From positions 1-43,496 of the forward strand of contig CAMVMF010000025.1 in NCBI GenBank assembly GCA_947168515.1: a stretch of 43,496 nucleotides of DNA, read 5' to 3'. The translations under genes were made by a program, and so were the position numbers. Source of the stretch: an uncultured Bacteroidales bacterium (GTDB taxonomy: Bacteria > Bacteroidota > Bacteroidia > Bacteroidales > P3). Under the pieces are notes generated by a model. That model had not been told where the DNA came from, searched no databases, and saw only the letters and a list, made by a program, of their open reading frames with translations. Positions 40,945 through 43,496 of the stretch are shown one piece after another; within the stretch, counting starts at the first letter, position 1; every line of letters starts with the position of its first letter.

Positions 40945-42186
40945 ATGAAGACGATATTGTCCTACTTGAAAATCTTTGGGCTTTTGTTGGCCGCCTATCT
41001 GCTTTTTGGGGCAGGTGCTTGGCTGATGCCCGATGGATCGGTGGACCGCCACATTGCCAGAACCCTTGACCAAGGCGACCTTTCGAGTGACCAGCCACGT
41101 GCTTTCATGCCGCGACAGCAATGCCGCATGGACAATTTCACCGATGCGCAGATTCTGAACCAAGCCAAAGCCTTGACCTCGGAAAATCTACTTGACGGGA
41201 TTTTGCTTCTGCCTCGCAAAAGTGCCAACGGTCTTCCCTTCGAGGATCTGAGGGCGTACTCCGACGGCAACCAAGAGATGTACACAATCCATTACGGACG
41301 TTACTGGCATGGAAATACCTTTTTGACGCGCTATCTCCTTGTATTCTACGACTATGTTTCGATAAGACTGCTTCTGTATATTGTCTCCTCGCTGCTCTTA
41401 GCGTGGTGCATTATGTTGCTGTGGCGCAAAGGGGGATGGCAGACGGCCATGGCTGTGCTATTTGGATTGCTGGTTTGCTATGCATTCATGATGCAGTTCT
41501 CCATCCAGTTCATACCGGTGTTTCTGTTGGCATTGTCTGGCATGGTTGCCCTGGCTCGGTCGGACAAACCAGCCTCGAGGCTTTTCTTCGTCATCGGTTC
41601 CCTCACCTGCTTTTTCGACCTCCTCACCGCTCCCATGCTCACGCTTGGATTGATGCTGGTGGTGCAGGCCGCCCTCGTGCGTGATGATGCCGAGCAACAA
41701 CCGGCACAGACCTTGAAAGGGTGGTGGCTGACGCTCCGCAGCTCGCTGTTGTGGGTGGCAGGCTATGCCGCTACTTGGGCATGCAAATGGATTATCGCCA
41801 CGCTCCTCACTTCGGAGAATGTCATCGCCGATGGCATCAAGAAAGTCGGTAGCCGCTCTGATGTGCTTGAAGACTATGGCCGTTGGGATGCCGTGATGGC
41901 AAATTTCGACATGCTCCCATGGCAGTTCATCATCCTCGCCATGTTGCTGCTGGTGGTGCTGGTGGCCGTGTCTTTCCGTGCCCAAGGATGGCGCAAGGCC
42001 GTGCAGCTGCTGCCCATAGCCCTGCTGCCGTGGATGTGGTATTTCTTTGCCGCCAATCACTCCTACTTGCATAACTGGTTCACCTTCCGTGCCCAGGCGG
42101 TCTCCATCGCCGCCCTGCTGCTGGCGATGATGCAGTTCGTCGACTGGAGCAAACTAAAAAACTTATCGTTTAAAGCCAAACATTGA
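40945..42186 (+). CDS. Polytopic membrane protein, possible GT-C-type glycosyltransferase
   Basis: The 413-aa protein has an N-terminal helix, a periplasmic segment of about 110 residues (QGDLSSDQPRAFMPRQQCRM onwards), then about eight membrane helices. The last loop, YFFAANHSYLHNWFTFRAQAVS, has charged and aromatic residues typical of lipid-linked-sugar-using membrane enzymes. No named family is certain. Its stop overlaps the start of a GtrB/DPM-like glycosyltransferase (ATGA), as in three-gene Gtr-type modules where a GT-C enzyme moves a sugar from a polyprenyl phosphate to a polymer. The role is inference; it could also be a transporter. Confidence 0.6.
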   Translation: MKTILSYLKIFGLLLAAYLLFGAGAWLMPDGSVDRHIARTLDQGDLSSDQPRAFMPRQQCRMDNFTDAQILNQAKALTSENLLDGILLLPRKSANGLPFEDLRAYSDGNQEMYTIHYGRYWHGNTFLTRYLLVFYDYVSIRLLLYIVSSLLLAWCIMLLWRKGGWQTAMAVLFGLLVCYAFMMQFSIQFIPVFLLALSGMVALARSDKPASRLFFVIGSLTCFFDLLTAPMLTLGLMLVVQAALVRDDAEQQPAQTLKGWWLTLRSSLLWVAGYAATWACKWIIATLLTSENVIADGIKKVGSRSDVLEDYGRWDAVMANFDMLPWQFIILAMLLLVVLVAVSFRAQGWRKAVQLLPIALLPWMWYFFAANHSYLHNWFTFRAQAVSIAALLLAMMQFVDWSKLKNLSFKAKH

Positions 42187-43106
42187 TGATTATGGAGTAC
42201 AGAGTCGCGGTATTATTGCCGTGCTATAATGAAGAAAAAACCATCGGCAAGGTGGTGCGCGATTTCCGCGAGGTGCTGCCTTCGGCCGACATATATGTGT
42301 ATGACAACAACTCAACCGACTGCACCGTCGAGGAGGCCACCGCTGCCGGCGCCATCGTGCGCCACGAATACACGCAGGGCAAGGGCAACGTAATCCGCCG
42401 CATGTTCCGCGAGGTGGAGGCCGACTGCTACCTTATGGCCGACGGCGACGACACCTACCCCGCCCACCACGCTCCCGACATGGTGAAGGAGGTGCTTGAA
42501 AAACAGGCCGACATGGTGATTGGCGACCGCCTCTCCTCCACCTATTTCACTCGGAACAAACGCCCCTTCCATAACTTCGGCAACCGCTTGGTGCGCAGCC
42601 TCATCTGCCACCTCTGGCACACCAAAGTGAAAGACATCATGACCGGCTACCGGGCATTCAGCCGCTCCTTCGTGAAACTGTATCCGGTGATGAGTGGTCA
42701 GTTTGAGGTGGAGACGGAGATGACCATCCATGCCCTCGACAAGAACTTCCGGCTGGTGGAAATCCCCATCGACTATCGCGACCGCCCCGAAGGCAGCAAC
42801 TCCAAGCTCAACACCTTCAGCGACGGCTTCAAGGTACTGCGCACCATCTTCACCCTCTTCAAGGAATACCGTCCCATGCACTTCTTTGGCTGGCTGGCCG
42901 TGCTGCTGGCCGTGGTGGGGACGATCCTTGTGATTCCGGTGCTGATGGACTATTTCGACACGGGCCTCGTCATGCGTTTCCCCACGCTTTTCGTCTCGCT
43001 CTTCCTTTTCCTCGCCGCCCTTCAGTCGTTTTTCACCGGCTTATGCCTCGACGTGATGGTATCTAAAGACCGCAAACAATATGAGCTACGACTTATCAAC
43101 TCGTAA
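42183..43106 (+). CDS. GtrB/DPM1-like polyprenyl-phosphate glycosyltransferase
   Basis: The 307-aa protein has a GT2 catalytic domain: VAVLLPCYNEEKTIGKVV, YVYDNNSTDCT, the metal-binding MADGDDTYP, KVKDIMTGYRAFSRSF, EVETEMTIHAL and the IPIDYRDRPEGSNSKL segment. Two membrane helices follow (about residues 225-250 and 260-285). Such enzymes transfer a sugar from UDP- or GDP-sugar to undecaprenyl or dolichyl phosphate on the cytosolic face. It overlaps both neighbours (4 bp before, 26 bp after), so it belongs to one unit with the membrane proteins. Confidence 0.88.
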   Translation: MMIMEYRVAVLLPCYNEEKTIGKVVRDFREVLPSADIYVYDNNSTDCTVEEATAAGAIVRHEYTQGKGNVIRRMFREVEADCYLMADGDDTYPAHHAPDMVKEVLEKQADMVIGDRLSSTYFTRNKRPFHNFGNRLVRSLICHLWHTKVKDIMTGYRAFSRSFVKLYPVMSGQFEVETEMTIHALDKNFRLVEIPIDYRDRPEGSNSKLNTFSDGFKVLRTIFTLFKEYRPMHFFGWLAVLLAVVGTILVIPVLMDYFDTGLVMRFPTLFVSLFLFLAALQSFFTGLCLDVMVSKDRKQYELRLINS

Positions 43107-43470
43107 ATATCTCCTGCTGGGACACCTCAGCATGGCCGTGCACTTTGCCAACGAGCGTGTTTTGCTCTCCGATTCGGCCTACCAGCTTTTCTACGGCATC
43201 AACCACCGCGGCATGCTCATCAACGACAGCCGCTATTCCATGGTGCTCACCTAGCTGCTGCCGTGGCTGGCCATCCATCTTCATCTGCCGCTTCGGCTGG
43301 TGGTCATCACCTACTCGGTATCGTTTGTGCTGGTGGGCTACGCCTGCTGGCTTGTCACGGCCTATGGCATGAAGCAGCACAACGCCGCCACGCTGATGCT
43401 CTTTGTGCTTCTGGCCATCGGGGGTACCTTCCTGCATTGCATCTCGTATATTTGCATCGAAAAAATATGA
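43081..43470 (+). pseudogene. Membrane-protein gene broken by an in-frame TAG
   Basis: From ATG 43081 (inside the end of the glycosyltransferase gene) 57 codons run to TAG at 43252-43254, then the same frame continues for 71 codons to TGA at 43468-43470. Both parts look like one integral membrane protein: MSYDLSTRKYLLLGHLSMAV and so on, then LLPWLAIHLHLPLRLVVITY and onward. The TAG probably replaced CAG (Gln), a single C to T change. The ending SYICIEKI is followed at once by a promoter-like box, so the 3' part may also be lost. Either it is a pseudogene or a sequencing error. Confidence 0.6.
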
Positions 43471-43471
43471 T

Positions 43472-43479
43472 TATCTTTG
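43472..43479 (+). promoter_or_regulatory. Possible -7 box at the right edge
   Basis: TATCTTTG at 43472-43479 matches TAnnTTTG and could serve a gene starting at the window edge (ATG at 43493). Confidence 0.4.
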
Positions 43480-43496
43480 CAAAATAAAAAAGATGA

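Noticed and set aside
43252-43254. Recoded TAG (reassigned stop codon or pyrrolysine)
   Set aside because: Other genes in the window end in TAG, for example the transporter ending at 248, and no second in-frame TAG case or dedicated tRNA is visible.

Overview
The window looks like a chromosomal segment of a member of the Bacteroidales, probably an uncultured gut or host-associated lineage; genus cannot be read from it. The evidence is the Bacteroidetes promoter signature (a -7 box of the form TAnnTTTG ahead of most transcription units), the near absence of Shine-Dalgarno sequences, families typical of the phylum (DUF4835/PorD, a CHU_C domain, FISUMP-like proteins, DUF4810 and DUF799 lipoproteins, AAA/DUF4143 ATPases), and protein-level resemblance of DnaA, GyrB, SerC and SerA to Bacteroidales forms. 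No plasmid, prophage or complete insertion sequence was found; most genes look chromosomal.

Layout. 1-1.6 kb: a short YidE/AspT-type membrane transporter (-). 1.6-5.8 kb: three small outer-membrane beta-barrel-like proteins (-) facing a PAS/LuxR-type regulator (+). Two barrel promoters and the regulator promoter share a palindrome TACAC-N4-GTGTA, so this looks like a small self-contained regulon. The same stretch is crowded with REP-like palindromes and MITE-like elements. 5.8-7.0 kb: a cobalamin riboswitch with no B12 gene behind it, then a MITE-like element with terminal inverted repeats and a target duplication. 7.0-10.3 kb: a Pif1-like helicase coupled to a VanX-type D-Ala-D-Ala dipeptidase lipoprotein. 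10.6-13.7 kb: glutathione peroxidase and a DUF2461 protein (-), and an MFS transporter (+). 13.9-18.2 kb (-): RNase P RNA followed by DUF4810 and DUF799 lipoproteins, a ComB-like phosphatase, a PAP2 phosphatase and TrmO. 18.6-20.1 kb (+): an ECF sigma factor overlapping a membrane protein that ends in a CHU_C (type IX secretion sorting-like) domain. 20.2-21.8 kb: repeats, a gene remnant and a FISUMP-like protein. 22-26.5 kb (-): nfo, a small antitoxin-like ORF and a DUF805 gene, then the gyrB-pepE pair. 26.6-28.9 kb (+): a DUF4835 protein and a PLP aminotransferase. 29.1-32.1 kb (-): 2-hydroxyacid dehydrogenase, flavin reductase and dnaA. 32.1-33.3 kb: an AT-rich gap with three DnaA-box-like repeats, the best oriC candidate. 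33.3-36.4 kb (+): serC, serA and an ATP-grasp-like protein. 36.5-40.2 kb (-): an XRE regulator, a DEDDh exonuclease, a 93-aa protein, a PD-(D/E)XK nuclease (DUF1016) and an AAA/DUF4143 ATPase behind a 33-bp iterated repeat. 40.9-43.5 kb (+): a membrane protein, a GtrB/DPM-like glycosyltransferase and a membrane-protein gene broken by an in-frame TAG.

The items most worth following up are the three-gene TACAC-N4-GTGTA regulon, the mobile non-autonomous element family with covarying hairpins, the 33-bp iterons upstream of the ATPase/nuclease cluster, the orphan cobalamin riboswitch, and the sigma factor paired with a CHU_C-tailed putative anti-sigma protein. All calls come from reading the sequence and translations; no database search was run.
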